The notes: generated by a model from the sequence alone, not told the origin. 64,000 bases of DNA from Candidatus Magasanikbacteria bacterium RIFOXYC2_FULL_42_28 (GCA_001784435.1 MFQZ01000001.1:186001-250000); one strand, 5' to 3'. Shown: positions 1 through 11,438, counted from the stretch's first letter. A program made the numbers and translations.

Positions 1-3000
1 CGTTCTCCTTATCCAAATTGGCCGTGCTCATACTGATATTAAATTTCACGCCAATTTCCGCGCTCGGACAGGCCTCAAAACACTGCGGCCAATAATCAAC
101 CACTTTCGGATCGGATAGATCAATCGTGAGTGTGCTCGTGCCGGTTTTGGTTTTGGTAACACTGGCGGTATTAGTGGTAGCATCGGCAAAAATATTCACG
201 GCATTAAGCGGGTTGGTCAAATTCACGCCCACGGTATTTTGCAAAGCGGACACTTGTGCCTTATCCATCGTGGTCGTACCGACGATATTGGAATACGCGA
301 TATTACCTGACCGCCAATTCCAGCCGTAGCCGGAAACATCCATCATAATACAACGGTCTGTGCTCAAACCATTACCGCGATAAAATAAATCGTATTCACG
401 ACCAGAAGCTGTGCGGCCGATTAACAATTCTTCCAAATGGTTGGTCCAATATTCGTACGGCGTTACGATCACTTTTTCTAATTCGCACTGTCTACCGGTT
501 GGGTCAGTGTGGAACGCAAAACAATAAGCCGTGCCGTCGCCACAAGGTCGGTCGGCAATTATTGGAGTGGAACTTGCCCCCGTGCCATTGGCGCGAATAT
601 TGTTATATAATTTTACTTGATACCAGGTATTAGGTATCCAATGGCCGGTGTTGTGGTTGTAGGTACTTGTTGGTCTTAAAGATAGGTAGGCGTGCTGGGA
701 ATTAGCACCACTCTGACTTGATACACCGGGCAAAAGCACGCCTCGGCTATCACCGGTATTAACAACCGATACCTTGGTCGGCGCCACTCCGGTTGTTAAA
801 CAATTTTGTTGAACAGCATCAATACCGCCCGTACATTCCAAAACAACAAGCGCGTTCAGGTCGGTTCCGGGCACGTTAGTATTTATTAAATTAATATCAG
901 CGCGCGAAAATTCAATGGAGATTAAAGCCCCACGACAAACATTTTCTTGCGGATCACCGCCACCTTGGCGCCATAGCAAACTGGGCGAGGGCGATGGCAA
1001 TGCCAAACCGGCCATAACACTCGCGTCACACCGCTCCACTACGCGCAATGGCTCGGGAATACCGGCGGTGGAAAATCGCCACATATAACCGGTGGAAAGA
1101 GTGTCATTTTTGCATCGAAGATTGCCGGCAATACAAACCCCGGGCTGACCGGTATCGCGACCACAACATTGTTCGGTATCTTTATTACAAGCATTGGTAT
1201 TTTCTAAACAATTTTGGACGGTAAAATCAACCTGATTACTTACTTTATTATCAGACGCGCGCCTCACTTCTATCGCCCCGGAAACAGTGCCTTCAACTGG
1301 CGACACCTTTATTTCATTATCGGTAATAGCTAATTTTTCCGCCACCTTGTTTCTGGAAAAAAATATTGTAGTTGAAATACCGACTGTGTCATCATCAGAC
1401 AAAAAATGATCACCGAAAATTTTCAAACCGTCTTCGTCCGGATAAGGAATGGGACCGGAATAATTACTTAAAGCGCAAATACCGGGCGCCGGTTCACCGC
1501 CAACAAATTCAAAATAATCATTATTTAAATCAATACTGGAAACATTACGGTTATTTGGTTTAACTTGCACGGAATATTTTTGATTGAGAGACAGACCGGA
1601 GGGAATTTTTATCAATATTTTTTCATTAGTCCAAGTATCACCGCAATTATCACCAATATAAACCTGGCCATTTGCCACCACCGCGCCGTCGCCATCTTTT
1701 CTAAACCAAACAACGCCCGGGCTTTCGCCAAAATTCCGACCGGTGATAAATACATATTCATTGGTAGCGCCTGCGCGCGGAGAAATGCCGGTAATTACCA
1801 CATCGCTGTTTTCACTTTCTGGCACCTCGGAGCCGGATTTTACAGTGAAACGAATACTATTGCTCTCGGCATTGTCAAGATGGCGTTTTATTTTTACGCC
1901 AACCGCGCCACTGCCCAATTGTGGTACTACGGCCCATAAATTATCCGCAAACCAATTAGTGCCTGATTTCATCGCCGCCACTGTTTCGCCAAAATATATT
2001 TCACCACCATTAACACCAAAATGATTACCCTCTAAATAAACATCACTTCCCGGAGTGGAACTGCTGGGAGCAATTCTACACAAACCCGGCCGTGAACTGG
2101 TATTAACAATAAAATCCAAATCCAATCCCCAATTGTCTTTAATTAAATCAAGATTATTATCGGTAATATCGGTTCTGCTACTACCGGCGCGACCGTCAAC
2201 AGCCGCCTCTACTTTAATTGGGCCACTTTGCGCGTCTGTTGGGACTTGGGCAATGATTTGATTGTCCGTCCAAGTGCGTTTGGGATCGCAGGGTAATTGG
2301 GCTTCTTGCCAGACAATCGGTCCCCCACCAATTTTTTGCATGTTAAAATCATCCAAATAAACGGTGGCGGTGCGAACGGACGCGTATTGATCCAATCCCC
2401 ACTTAAAATATAGTTTATTAGTATCATTTTGGCCATGATTTTTTAAAACGTATTCATACTTACGCCAACCACTACTCAAAGGAAAACCGAGCACGCAATC
2501 GCTGTTGCGACTGCCGACACATTCCCCAGTGTTCGCCACTCTTTGTTCGGTAAAATTATAAATTTTGCCACCGTCAAAAGAAATTGTTAAAAACAACTGT
2601 GCTCCAACCGTTGGACTGTACGCGTATACTGAACCAAGATAACTTTCACTTGATTTAATATTTTCAATTGGCGCGGACCACAAATACACCCAGCCATCTG
2701 AAACGTTTTTATCAATTTTAATCATTTTTTCACCGGTATGAGCCAAGGACGAATTGAGATTTGTTCTGGTGGCTTTCCCAGCTGAAAAAGCTTGGCTGAC
2801 TGAAAAACTATTATTTAAAGGACCATCCGCGTACAAACTGGGATTACCATTTATATTACTGACAAAATAAACCTTCCCCGGCTCGCTCCCAAAATATCGC
2901 CCATTAATGGAAACATAATTCCCCGGCGCGCCGTTGTTAGGATCAAGTCCGCGAATTTCCAAACGTCTTTCGCACACACCGGAACCACTGACGGAAACAG

Positions 3001-4288
3001 CGCAAAAACCGGTACAGCAATCAGAATTTTTGGAACAACTATTGCCGGCGACGCACTGCGCTTCTTCCAAACGCAAATCTATCTGCCTACTCACTTCCGC
3101 GGTAAAAGCGGCCCAATCCGTGCCCAAAACACGCAAGTTATAATTGCCAACACGCCAGCCGGATGTCTTCCAAGTAAGGGTAAAAGAGTCCGTTTTTTTA
3201 CACTCGGTAAAAGTTTCGTCGTCTTGCGAATACCGGCTATCGCCAACATATAACAACGCGTTTTGCAAACCAAAATCATCATTATAAGTTACGTTTACGG
3301 AAACATCCTCACCCCGAAACGCCGAATCCGGCGCGGATATGGTTATGGTTGGCGCTGTTCTATCCACACCCGAACCGGCGGTGAAATCCACCGGCCCACA
3401 CCCCTCACCATCGCTACAACTTAAATTTTTGGCTTCATTTTGAGTCGGGTAACCGGCGCGCGTCTTGATACCGTCCGACCGACCACCCGGCAACATCAAT
3501 TCATATTTACCACCGGCGTCAAAACAGTCGTCCGCCCCGGCATCGCCACAATCACCATTAGGCGTAAACTTAACGGCGGTATCGTTGGTGTCGGCAACAT
3601 AACTCCAAACTCCCTCTACCTTTTCCGATGTTGAAACAACATATACAATCCTAAAGGAGCTATTATTTAAAGAATCCAAATTAGGCGGTTCGGAAAATAC
3701 CACCACCGGGTGATAGTTACGGATACAAACATCTCCATTTGGCGGTAATAGTTCAACTTGAAATTCCCGTTTAGGATCGCAACCGGCCGGATTGGGACAG
3801 CCATTTGGGCCGTCTTCGCCACATTCGCCACCGCGGTCTACCGGACCTTCCCCTTCACGAAATTCACCCGATTCCGGTTCTCGCACGCCATTATAACAAT
3901 GCGCTGGCAAAAATCCGGTCGCTCTTGCTAAACTTTTAATAACAAAACTGGTAATGGCAAAAGCGGACAAAATTATTACCAGACCAATTAAGGAATTTTT
4001 AATCAATGTTTTGGCTTCGGTAACTTTTTCTTCGTTCCCGCCGGCCGTCATCCAAATAAACCCGGCGTATAACATCAAACATAAAACTATTATCCCCAAA
4101 AACCCAAGCACGGCGCGAATAATTTTGGCAATCACCAATCGGATATCCGTGCTACCCAAACCAATGGTCTCCCCTATTTCGGCAATCCCCAAATCCTGCG
4201 CCCACACAGTGGAAGCAAAAAATAAACCGCCAAACAAAAGCGTTAGGACAAATGATGCGATGAATAATTTTTTGGGATTCCTCGGCAT
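1..4288 (-). CDS. giant surface protein with T4SS-pilin-like N-terminus and IPT/TIG repeats (3' end cut by window)
   Basis: I translated this frame by hand. It is open from an ATG at 4288 to the window edge, so the C-terminus is missing and at least 1,429 residues lie here. A signal-like segment comes first, then the sequence DIRLVIAKIIRAVLGFLG and two hydrophobic segments separated by a short loop containing MTAGGNEEKV, as in the type IV secretion pilin-like proteins of Patescibacteria. Behind it lie several IPT/TIG-like Ig repeats (each with a pattern like ITGRNFGESPGVVWF) and cysteine-rich spacers. It is probably an anchored extracellular adhesin or surface-layer-like protein. It lies 22 nt downstream of a paralogue with the same N-terminal module. 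The membrane module and repeats are seen; the adhesion role is inferred. Confidence 0.85.
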   Translation of the reverse strand, partial: MPRNPKKLFIASFVLTLLFGGLFFASTVWAQDLGIAEIGETIGLGSTDIRLVIAKIIRAVLGFLGIIVLCLMLYAGFIWMTAGGNEEKVTEAKTLIKNSLIGLVIILSAFAITSFVIKSLARATGFLPAHCYNGVREPESGEFREGEGPVDRGGECGEDGPNGCPNPAGCDPKREFQVELLPPNGDVCIRNYHPVVVFSEPPNLDSLNNSSFRIVYVVSTSEKVEGVWSYVADTNDTAVKFTPNGDCGDAGADDCFDAGGKYELMLPGGRSDGIKTRAGYPTQNEAKNLSCSDGEGCGPVDFTAGSGVDRTAPTITISAPDSAFRGEDVSVNVTYNDDFGLQNALLYVGDSRYSQDDETFTECKKTDSFTLTWKTSGWRVGNYNLRVLGTDWAAFTAEVSRQIDLRLEEAQCVAGNSCSKNSDCCTGFCAVSVSGSGVCERRLEIRGLDPNNGAPGNYVSINGRYFGSEPGKVYFVSNINGNPSLYADGPLNNSFSVSQAFSAGKATRTNLNSSLAHTGEKMIKIDKNVSDGWVYLWSAPIENIKSSESYLGSVYAYSPTVGAQLFLTISFDGGKIYNFTEQRVANTGECVGSRNSDCVLGFPLSSGWRKYEYVLKNHGQNDTNKLYFKWGLDQYASVRTATVYLDDFNMQKIGGGPIVWQEAQLPCDPKRTWTDNQIIAQVPTDAQSGPIKVEAAVDGRAGSSRTDITDNNLDLIKDNWGLDLDFIVNTSSRPGLCRIAPSSSTPGSDVYLEGNHFGVNGGEIYFGETVAAMKSGTNWFADNLWAVVPQLGSGAVGVKIKRHLDNAESNSIRFTVKSGSEVPESENSDVVITGISPRAGATNEYVFITGRNFGESPGVVWFRKDGDGAVVANGQVYIGDNCGDTWTNEKILIKIPSGLSLNQKYSVQVKPNNRNVSSIDLNNDYFEFVGGEPAPGICALSNYSGPIPYPDEDGLKIFGDHFLSDDDTVGISTTIFFSRNKVAEKLAITDNEIKVSPVEGTVSGAIEVRRASDNKVSNQVDFTVQNCLENTNACNKDTEQCCGRDTGQPGVCIAGNLRCKNDTLSTGYMWRFSTAGIPEPLRVVERCDASVMAGLALPSPSPSLLWRQGGGDPQENVCRGALISIEFSRADINLINTNVPGTDLNALVVLECTGGIDAVQQNCLTTGVAPTKVSVVNTGDSRGVLLPGVSSQSGANSQHAYLSLRPTSTYNHNTGHWIPNTWYQVKLYNNIRANGTGASSTPIIADRPCGDGTAYCFAFHTDPTGRQCELEKVIVTPYEYWTNHLEELLIGRTASGREYDLFYRGNGLSTDRCIMMDVSGYGWNWRSGNIAYSNIVGTTTMDKAQVSALQNTVGVNLTNPLNAVNIFADATTNTASVTKTKTGTSTLTIDLSDPKVVDYWPQCFEACPSAEIGVKFNISMSTANLDKEN

Positions 4289-4310
4289 GTTAATAAAACT
4301 TTATTATTTT

Positions 4311-6425
4311 TTACGGTTCGTTAATACAATTTTCAATACTGCTCCCGATGCTTGGTCGCGCTCCGCCTTTACAACAAAACGAATTGTTAATATTGTCAGT
4401 CACCGCGCAACAATTAGTGCTATTCCCGTCGCTATCCACCACACAGTCCGCTGAATCCAAATCACCACCGGCCGATTCGTTTGGACCCTTGCCCGGATAA
4501 AAACAATTAAAATTCACATCTACTACAACTGAAGTTACCACCGGTAAATAATCCTGACGCAAACCATCCGATCGCAAGCCATCCAAAAATGGACCGTGTC
4601 GCATATTTACTGTGGTTTGACCGCCGGATGATGACGCGCGCGGAACTTTGGAAAGCCGAGGATATTGCGGTGGATTTTCTCTTATTTCAATATCATACAA
4701 CGGATCCATCCGCATTAATTTGCTAAATAACATTGTTAATGGCTCGCGCGGCGGCACATAACCGGCGTCTAAACCCGGGTGAACATTGATTAAATAGGGC
4801 GGCTCTAAATCCATTTCATCTTCTATCGTAAATTTCCACCAATCATTGTCCGGTTTTTCCCATTGGCTTTCCGCTCCGGCTGACAAAAATACCGCGCCGA
4901 TATTAGGCGCCACATCTACCACTTCGTCCTTATTGCCATTCAAAGCGTTGCCCACCATATCCATCACACCGGAAAAAGGCAAAGCTTCAAAGGTGGACGA
5001 ATTAATTGTTTGGCCGGCTTTTAATAACAATTCATACCCATCAGGTGGCAAACAATAAATCGGCATACCACAAGTATTCACGCCACACTGCGTTGTGGGC
5101 GTAAATTCTAAGGTGCGATAACCGTTGGTTAAAACAAAATTACCGGCCGGCCTAACGCCAGTATCGGTTTTTAAAAATATATTATCGCCAGCCAAAGCAA
5201 AATATCCGCTCGTAGCGGTAAACTCGCCTTGCACGCCGGACGGATCAATGGCTTCATTAAAATCAATTTGAATAACGGAATTTTTGGGCGCGGAATCATT
5301 GTTGCGAGCCGGGTAAACCCGCTCTACTATCGGTGGAGTTAAATCCAATTCAGTATTAACGGTAAATTGCCATAAATAATAATTATCCCCGGCGCCGTAC
5401 CTGATATCGGCGGTAGACGCGGTAATGGCTCGCGGATTATCGTTAAGCGAATCATCTAAGCGAATATCTTTTCCCAAACGCACGCTATAGACGGTATCTT
5501 CCAAAGTATTGCCTAAATAACCGCCACCAGTAGCGCGATCTGCCAAATTGGTGATGGGTTTTAAAACTATTGTATACACGCCGCCGGGCAAACCCGCTGT
5601 TGAGGTAATATATGCTCCGGTAATTACCGCGTCGGCAATGGACTCGCCGGTGGCGATATTTTTGATATCAATTAAATTATCGCTTAACTTACCATCCATT
5701 TTTTTCAGTCGATCACAATGATCTAACCAATTAAATGACGAGGTAGTAATACAATTCCCTAAAATACCATCCCCCACACCAAGCACTCCGTCAACGGTGC
5801 GCCCAGTGTCAGTCCGTCCATCATCACTAACATCATCCACCAAATCCTCCAATCGAATCGGTTTTCTAAAAGTAATCGCGATTTTGGTATTGCGCGCGAC
5901 ATCAATTTGATCACGCTCGGGGTAATGATCTTTAATTATTCTCCCCAAAGCACCCGAACCGACAAAATTAGTCGTGCCCGGCGGATTTAAACCACCACTA
6001 CCATCATTAAAACTAACACCCAGCATTTTCATAATAAACAACACAATGCTGTAAGAGGCCAAAATAATCGCGAGACCAATGGCCGCGTTTTTCAAAATCG
6101 CTTTGGCTTTACCAATCTGTTCGTCATTGCCACCGGCCGTCATGTACAAATAACCGCCGTAAATAATTAAGACCAACAAAATAATACCAATAAACCCGAG
6201 CACGGCGCGAATAATCCGCGCGATAATTACCCGAATATCCAAAGATGGCAAACCGGCCGCCTCGCCGGTAATTTGAGTGCTTTCGGTAATAATATCGGTT
6301 GGCGCCACTTGCGCGAAAACCGGAAAAGCCGGAGAAATCAATAACAAAACCGCCGCTAATAATACCCCCAAGAGCGCGGCGGTTTTGAAAAATTTAAAAT
6401 AAGTTTTTCTAATCCATTGAAGCAT
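4311..6425 (-). CDS. surface protein with T4SS-pilin-like N-terminus and Ig-like domains
   Basis: About 704 residues. The frame opens further upstream, but a start at 6425 (MLQWIRKTYF) gives a proper signal segment and avoids overlapping rpsU. Residues 1-38 are a signal sequence. Residues ~60-135 hold two membrane segments around GGYLYMTAGGNDEQIGKAKA, the same module as in the next gene. The rest is extracellular, with at least two bacterial Ig-like domains starting TPPIVERVYPARN and LEPPYLINVHPGLDAGY, and a C-terminal cysteine cluster (NCC, FCC). It is probably co-transcribed with the larger paralogue downstream. The family suits surface attachment or a pilus-like assembly, but function is inferred only from domains. 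No clear ribosome binding site is visible. Confidence 0.85.
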   Translation of the reverse strand: MLQWIRKTYFKFFKTAALLGVLLAAVLLLISPAFPVFAQVAPTDIITESTQITGEAAGLPSLDIRVIIARIIRAVLGFIGIILLVLIIYGGYLYMTAGGNDEQIGKAKAILKNAAIGLAIILASYSIVLFIMKMLGVSFNDGSGGLNPPGTTNFVGSGALGRIIKDHYPERDQIDVARNTKIAITFRKPIRLEDLVDDVSDDGRTDTGRTVDGVLGVGDGILGNCITTSSFNWLDHCDRLKKMDGKLSDNLIDIKNIATGESIADAVITGAYITSTAGLPGGVYTIVLKPITNLADRATGGGYLGNTLEDTVYSVRLGKDIRLDDSLNDNPRAITASTADIRYGAGDNYYLWQFTVNTELDLTPPIVERVYPARNNDSAPKNSVIQIDFNEAIDPSGVQGEFTATSGYFALAGDNIFLKTDTGVRPAGNFVLTNGYRTLEFTPTTQCGVNTCGMPIYCLPPDGYELLLKAGQTINSSTFEALPFSGVMDMVGNALNGNKDEVVDVAPNIGAVFLSAGAESQWEKPDNDWWKFTIEDEMDLEPPYLINVHPGLDAGYVPPREPLTMLFSKLMRMDPLYDIEIRENPPQYPRLSKVPRASSSGGQTTVNMRHGPFLDGLRSDGLRQDYLPVVTSVVVDVNFNCFYPGKGPNESAGGDLDSADCVVDSDGNSTNCCAVTDNINNSFCCKGGARPSIGSSIENCINEP

Positions 6426-6468
6426 GAGCAACGGATTAAATGAATATATTCCGACTGAAACGTCGGGA

Positions 6469-6705
6469 TTAGCGTCTACGAGTTTGTACTTCGGGCAAAC
6501 GACCAATTTTTTTCAGATATTCCATTTTGGACGATACCGTTAAGCGATGAATAGCACTACGCTTGCGCGCGGTTTTGCTTTTATCGCGATCGTGGAATCT
6601 GATTTTTTTGGCCTGCAGGATTTTGCCTGACTGTTGCCAGCGCTTTTTTACGCGCCGCATATACGCCTCAAAGGACTCACTCCGCTTGCGTTTTATTTCT
6701 GACAC
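6469..6705 (-). CDS. rpsU: 30S ribosomal protein bS21
   Basis: A 78-residue basic protein matching bS21: RKRSESFEAYMRRVKKRW, then QQSGKILQAKKIRFHDR and a Lys/Arg-rich helical tail ending EYLKKIGRL. bS21 sits on the small subunit platform near the 16S 3' end and helps initiation. The start is GTG at 6705, fixed by a strong Shine-Dalgarno sequence (GGAGGTGA) seven bases upstream, one of the few in the window. It is slightly longer than the ~70 residues of E. coli S21, as is usual in this clade. The longer upstream frame of the next surface-protein gene overlaps this gene, which supports the shorter start chosen there. Confidence 0.92.
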   Translation of the reverse strand: MSEIKRKRSESFEAYMRRVKKRWQQSGKILQAKKIRFHDRDKSKTARKRSAIHRLTVSSKMEYLKKIGRLPEVQTRRR

Positions 6706-6791
6706 AAAATTTCACCTCCATTAAAAATAAATACTATTAACCTTCTATTAGTATAGACCAAAAACACCCAGAAGTCAAACTTAAGTTTTCC

Positions 6792-6829
6792 CCAACGCTC
6801 AGCGTTGGTTAAGGCGCGCTAAGCGCGCC
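6792..6829 (-). terminator. tandem GC-rich hairpins at the hisS 3' end
   Basis: Two adjacent palindromes, CCAACGCT/AGCGTTGG (6792-6808) and GGCGCGCT/AGCGCGCC spanning the hisS stop codon. There is no clear U-tract, so this is a weak terminator or mRNA 3' stabiliser at best. Confidence 0.4.
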
Positions 6830-8210
6830 CCAATTTACGTTTGACCAGCCCTTCTACCTTTTTCACATCCGCCACCTCTTGAATGCCTGATTCCATATCG
6901 CGGATAATCACAGTTTTGTCCTGCACTTCTTTTTGACCGATAATTAAAACAAACTGTACTTTGGCGCTATCAGCTAACTCCATTTGCGCTTTCAGCGAAC
7001 TTTTGGAAAAATTAAAACCAACTTTAATCCCGCTCGCGCGCAAATCATTTAACAACCGCAAACTTACCCGTCGCCCCTCTTCGCCCAGTTGCGCCAGATA
7101 AATATCTAATTTCTCCCGAGGCACTTCGGAATTGGTCTTGGTTAAATTTTCGCGCCAAGCGCTGACGATTCGGTCTAACCCCAAAGAAAATCCGCAAGCC
7201 GGAGTTGGTTTACCGCCCAATTGTTCCGCCAATAAATCATAACGTCCGCCCCCGCCCAAAGCGCTTTGCGCGCCCCCCTCGATATCAGTAACATAAAATT
7301 CAAAAACCGTGTGCGTATAATAATCTAATCCGCGCACGAGGGCGTGGTCTAATTGATAAGGAATCTCCACGGCATCCAAATACTCCAATACCTTCATCAA
7401 ATGATTTTTGGATTCCGAACCAAGATAATCAATAATCTGGGGAGCGTTATCTTTGGTTTCACGACACTCTTCGGCCTTACAATCCAACAAACGTAGCGGG
7501 TTACGATTCAAACGATTTTTACAATCACCACAAATATAACTGCGCTTGGAGCGGTAATAAGAAACCAATTCGTTGCGATAACGTTCGCGCTCCTCCGGTA
7601 TGCCCAAACTATTTAAACGCACGGTAACCGACAATCCTAAATCCTTATACAAATCATACGCAATTAGTATGAGTTCCGCGTCGACGGACGGATCCGAGCT
7701 ACCAAGCGATTCAAAACCGACCTGCCAAAATTGACGATAACGGCCGGCCTGGGGACGATCGTGGCGAAACATCGGCCCATAATACCATAATTTTACCGGC
7801 TGGGATTGATTCCAAAGCCCATTGCCAATATAGGCGCGCACGACCGAGGCGGTATTTTCGGGACGCAAGCACACTTTGGTGCCGTCTTTATCTTCAAAAA
7901 GATACATTTCTTTATCCACCACGTCTGTCCCTTTACCAACACTTCGGACAAATAAACTGGCTTCTTCTAAAAGCGGGGTCTCAATCCGGCCATATTGAAA
8001 ATATTGCCCCAAATCTTCGATGCTGTGATACAATTTTTTCCAATAACGTTCTTCTTTCGGCAAAATATCGCGCATCCCGCGCAAAACCGAATAGGTCTTG
8101 GCGATTTTTTCGCCTTTGGATTTAACTGACTTGGACGCTGATTTTTTCCCGCCCGAAGCGGACCAGCCTTTGGCGGATTTTTCTTTAGATTTTTTTACAG
8201 ACATACCCAT
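6819..8210 (-). CDS. hisS: histidyl-tRNA synthetase
   Basis: A 463-residue class II aminoacyl-tRNA synthetase that charges tRNA-His. Motif 1 follows VLRGMRDILPKEERYWKK. Motif 2 is in YYGPMFRHDRPQAGRYRQFWQ. The histidine-specific loop is LVRGLDYYTHTVFEF and motif 3 is ACGFSLGLDRI. The C-terminal anticodon-binding domain starts near DIYLAQLGEEGRR. Four cysteines (CGDC and CKAEEC regions, residues ~225-245) suggest a metal-binding knuckle within the insertion domain. The first ~40 residues are a Lys/Ser-rich extension before the conserved core. It lies 9 nt downstream of lepB in one transcription unit. Confidence 0.96.
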   Translation of the reverse strand: MGMSVKKSKEKSAKGWSASGGKKSASKSVKSKGEKIAKTYSVLRGMRDILPKEERYWKKLYHSIEDLGQYFQYGRIETPLLEEASLFVRSVGKGTDVVDKEMYLFEDKDGTKVCLRPENTASVVRAYIGNGLWNQSQPVKLWYYGPMFRHDRPQAGRYRQFWQVGFESLGSSDPSVDAELILIAYDLYKDLGLSVTVRLNSLGIPEERERYRNELVSYYRSKRSYICGDCKNRLNRNPLRLLDCKAEECRETKDNAPQIIDYLGSESKNHLMKVLEYLDAVEIPYQLDHALVRGLDYYTHTVFEFYVTDIEGGAQSALGGGGRYDLLAEQLGGKPTPACGFSLGLDRIVSAWRENLTKTNSEVPREKLDIYLAQLGEEGRRVSLRLLNDLRASGIKVGFNFSKSSLKAQMELADSAKVQFVLIIGQKEVQDKTVIIRDMESGIQEVADVKKVEGLVKRKLGRA

Positions 8211-8219
8211 AAATATTTT

Positions 8220-8816
8220 TTATAAATCAAATTCCGGTGTTTTAAAAATTTGTACGCGCGAAAACGGCCAACCGCGAAACCAAGCGCGCCCGACAATTAA
8301 ATTTCGATCTACCGGTCCAAACCGACGCGAATCATAACTGTTGGCGCGATTATCACCCAAGACAAAAAACTGATCCGGCCCCAAAGTAACCAACCGCTCG
8401 CCATCAGTGAGAAGATTGACTGGCAAATAATCTTCTTTGACCATTGCCCCCTCGGGATGTTCTTGATTATAAACCAACACTTGGCCACCGGTAACTTTTA
8501 CCCGTTCGCCCGGCAATCCGATAATTCTTTTTAAAAAATATTCTTTCGGGTTATCAGGGTATTTAAAAACAATAACATCGCCCCGTTTAGGTTCATTAAG
8601 GCGGTAAGTAATTTCGTCGATTATCAAATATTCGTGATCATAAAAAGTCGGCTCCATCGAAGCGCCTTTGACATAAAACGGCTTAAACAAATAATAGCGC
8701 ACGAGGGCGATAGTGAGGCCGGCCAAAATGGCGATTTTTAAAAATTCCAAAATAAACAAACCGGCGCCGGCCAGATATTTTTTCGCGCCTTGTCCCAGGG
8801 ATTGTTCGTCAGTCAT
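8220..8816 (-). CDS. lepB: signal peptidase I
   Basis: A 198-residue membrane serine protease that removes signal peptides from exported proteins, such as the surface proteins in this window. One N-terminal membrane anchor lies at about residues 17-45. The catalytic serine is in GASMEPTF and the general-base lysine in YFLKRIIGLPGE. The conserved box GDNRANSYDSRRFGPV follows. Length is typical of single-anchor Gram-positive-type enzymes. It precedes hisS, with the tRNA-Ile terminator just upstream. Confidence 0.95.
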   Translation of the reverse strand: MTDEQSLGQGAKKYLAGAGLFILEFLKIAILAGLTIALVRYYLFKPFYVKGASMEPTFYDHEYLIIDEITYRLNEPKRGDVIVFKYPDNPKEYFLKRIIGLPGERVKVTGGQVLVYNQEHPEGAMVKEDYLPVNLLTDGERLVTLGPDQFFVLGDNRANSYDSRRFGPVDRNLIVGRAWFRGWPFSRVQIFKTPEFDL

Positions 8817-8843
8817 AGTGGAGATATAGTAGCAGAAAAAAAC

Positions 8844-8866
8844 AAAAAAAGCAAGTTTGCTTTTTT
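8844..8866 (-). terminator. terminator after tRNA-Val/tRNA-Ile
   Basis: A symmetrical hairpin, A-tract plus GCAA/TTGC plus T-tract, between tRNA-Ile and lepB. On the minus strand it ends in a run of T, as expected of an intrinsic terminator for the tRNA unit. Confidence 0.7.
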
Positions 8867-8876
8867 AATTAATTAG

Positions 8877-8950
8877 TGGGCAATTCAGGAATCGAACCTG
8901 AGACCTCGTCATTATCAGTGACGCGCTCTAACCATCTGAGCTAATTGCCC
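8877..8950 (-). tRNA. tRNA-Ile (anticodon GAU)
   Basis: A full cloverleaf: the acceptor begins GGGCAAT and ends ATTGCCC with discriminator A. The D arm is AGCTCAGATGGTTAGAGC, the anticodon loop CTGATAA gives GAU, and the T arm contains GGTTCGATTCC. CCA is not encoded. It sits 16 nt after tRNA-Val in the same unit. A tRNA-Ile(GAU) is usually in the 16S-23S spacer, but here no 23S follows. Confidence 0.96.
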
Positions 8951-8966
8951 GTTTTAAATACCTTGG

Positions 8967-9040
8967 TGGGCGACACAGGAGTTGAACCTGTGACCTTTAC
9001 AATGTCAATGTAACGCTCTAACCAACTGAGCTAGTCGCCC
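8967..9040 (-). tRNA. tRNA-Val (anticodon GAC)
   Basis: A cloverleaf with acceptor GGGCGAC/GTCGCCC and discriminator A. The anticodon loop TTGACAT region gives GAC, and the T arm is GGTTCAACTCC. CCA is not encoded. It is the first gene of the two-tRNA unit and has its own promoter just upstream. Confidence 0.95.
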
Positions 9041-9053
9041 ATAATTTACAAAC

Positions 9054-9082
9054 ACTATACCAAATTAAAAGAAAAAAATCAA
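9054..9082 (-). promoter_or_regulatory. promoter of the tRNA-Val/tRNA-Ile unit
   Basis: Minus-strand TTGATT, 17-nt spacer, TATAGT, about 14 nt before tRNA-Val. With the terminator at 9128-9158 this separates the tRNAs from 16S transcription. Confidence 0.65.
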
Positions 9083-9127
9083 GCCCCCCTAAACCAGATG
9101 CTTCGCATCGGTTCAGGGCTACGCCAT

Positions 9128-9158
9128 AAAAACAAAAACACCCCCGATAACGAGGGTG
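9128..9158 (-). terminator. 16S rRNA transcript terminator
   Basis: Minus-strand hairpin CACCCTC/GGGGGTG followed by TTTTTGTTTTT, about 100 nt past the 16S 3' end. A second long hairpin lies at 9087-9118. Confidence 0.75.
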
Positions 9159-9261
9159 CTTAACAACACAAACGTGACAAAAACCCTCGTCTATAACTCC
9201 TCCCCCGACTGAGTCGGGGTTCGACTGGATACCGTTCGGCTTTCGCCAAACGAGTTCTCCG

Positions 9262-10867
<1,606 letters not shown>

Positions 10868-11292
10868 AGTTCAATTAAGAACTATCAGAGAAGAGTGAAA
10901 AAAATTCACTCTGCTAGATTTGAATCTCTTTTGACTGCTAAAGCCAAAAAGAGTTCTGGATTTATTCTGTATGTACGTCTTTCATTGTTTGTACTCAACA
11001 AACAACTAAGACAATGTTTAGAGAAATAGATTTTGTGATTTTTGTCACGATTTGTATTGTCAACGAACACTGCTTCGCTACGCTACGCAGTGCAAGCATC
11101 TACTTGGACACGTTGCGCAGTGTAAACTTTCTTTCTTTTTACAGAAAGAAAAAAGAGGAACCAAAAATTTCAGTTACTCTTTTTTCTTTCCAGTATCCTA
11201 TCTACCTAACATTCCAAACAACAGCTTTTGGACTTAGAAGAAATCAATTGTTATAAAGTACTTGGTTGCCTTGATTTGTATTAAGCAAACGC
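10868..11292 (-). other. 16S rRNA leader region
   Basis: A gene-free ~425 nt leader between the promoter and the 16S 5' end. It contains several hairpins (AGAGTG/CACTCT near 10896; CACTGC/GCAGTG near 11068-11092; CTTTCTTTC/GAAAGAAAAAAG near 11129-11156). These could take part in rRNA processing or antitermination. The plus-strand reading frames here show no start signals or recognisable protein. Confidence 0.55.
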
Positions 11293-11321
11293 AGTTTAAC
11301 ATATTGTCAGAAACCTGTCAA
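11293..11321 (-). promoter_or_regulatory. 16S rRNA promoter candidate
   Basis: Minus-strand TTGACA (11316-11321), 17-nt spacer, TAAACT (11293-11298). The -35 is perfect and the -10 weak. Confidence 0.55.
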
Positions 11322-11368
11322 GGGGTGGTTTGGGGTAAGGTGGGGATAAAAAAACCTTGATGTGTAGA

Positions 11369-11398
11369 TTGACACCTTATCATAATTTACTGTAATAT
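11369..11398 (+). promoter_or_regulatory. promoter of the 97-residue GC-rich orphan gene
   Basis: TTGACA (11369-11374), 18-nt spacer, TAATAT (11393-11398), about 40 nt before the start codon. It is divergent from the 16S promoter. Confidence 0.6.
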
Positions 11399-11438
11399 TA
11401 TAAGTAACAGGTGGCAAAAAGTCGCCGAGGAGAGAAAA

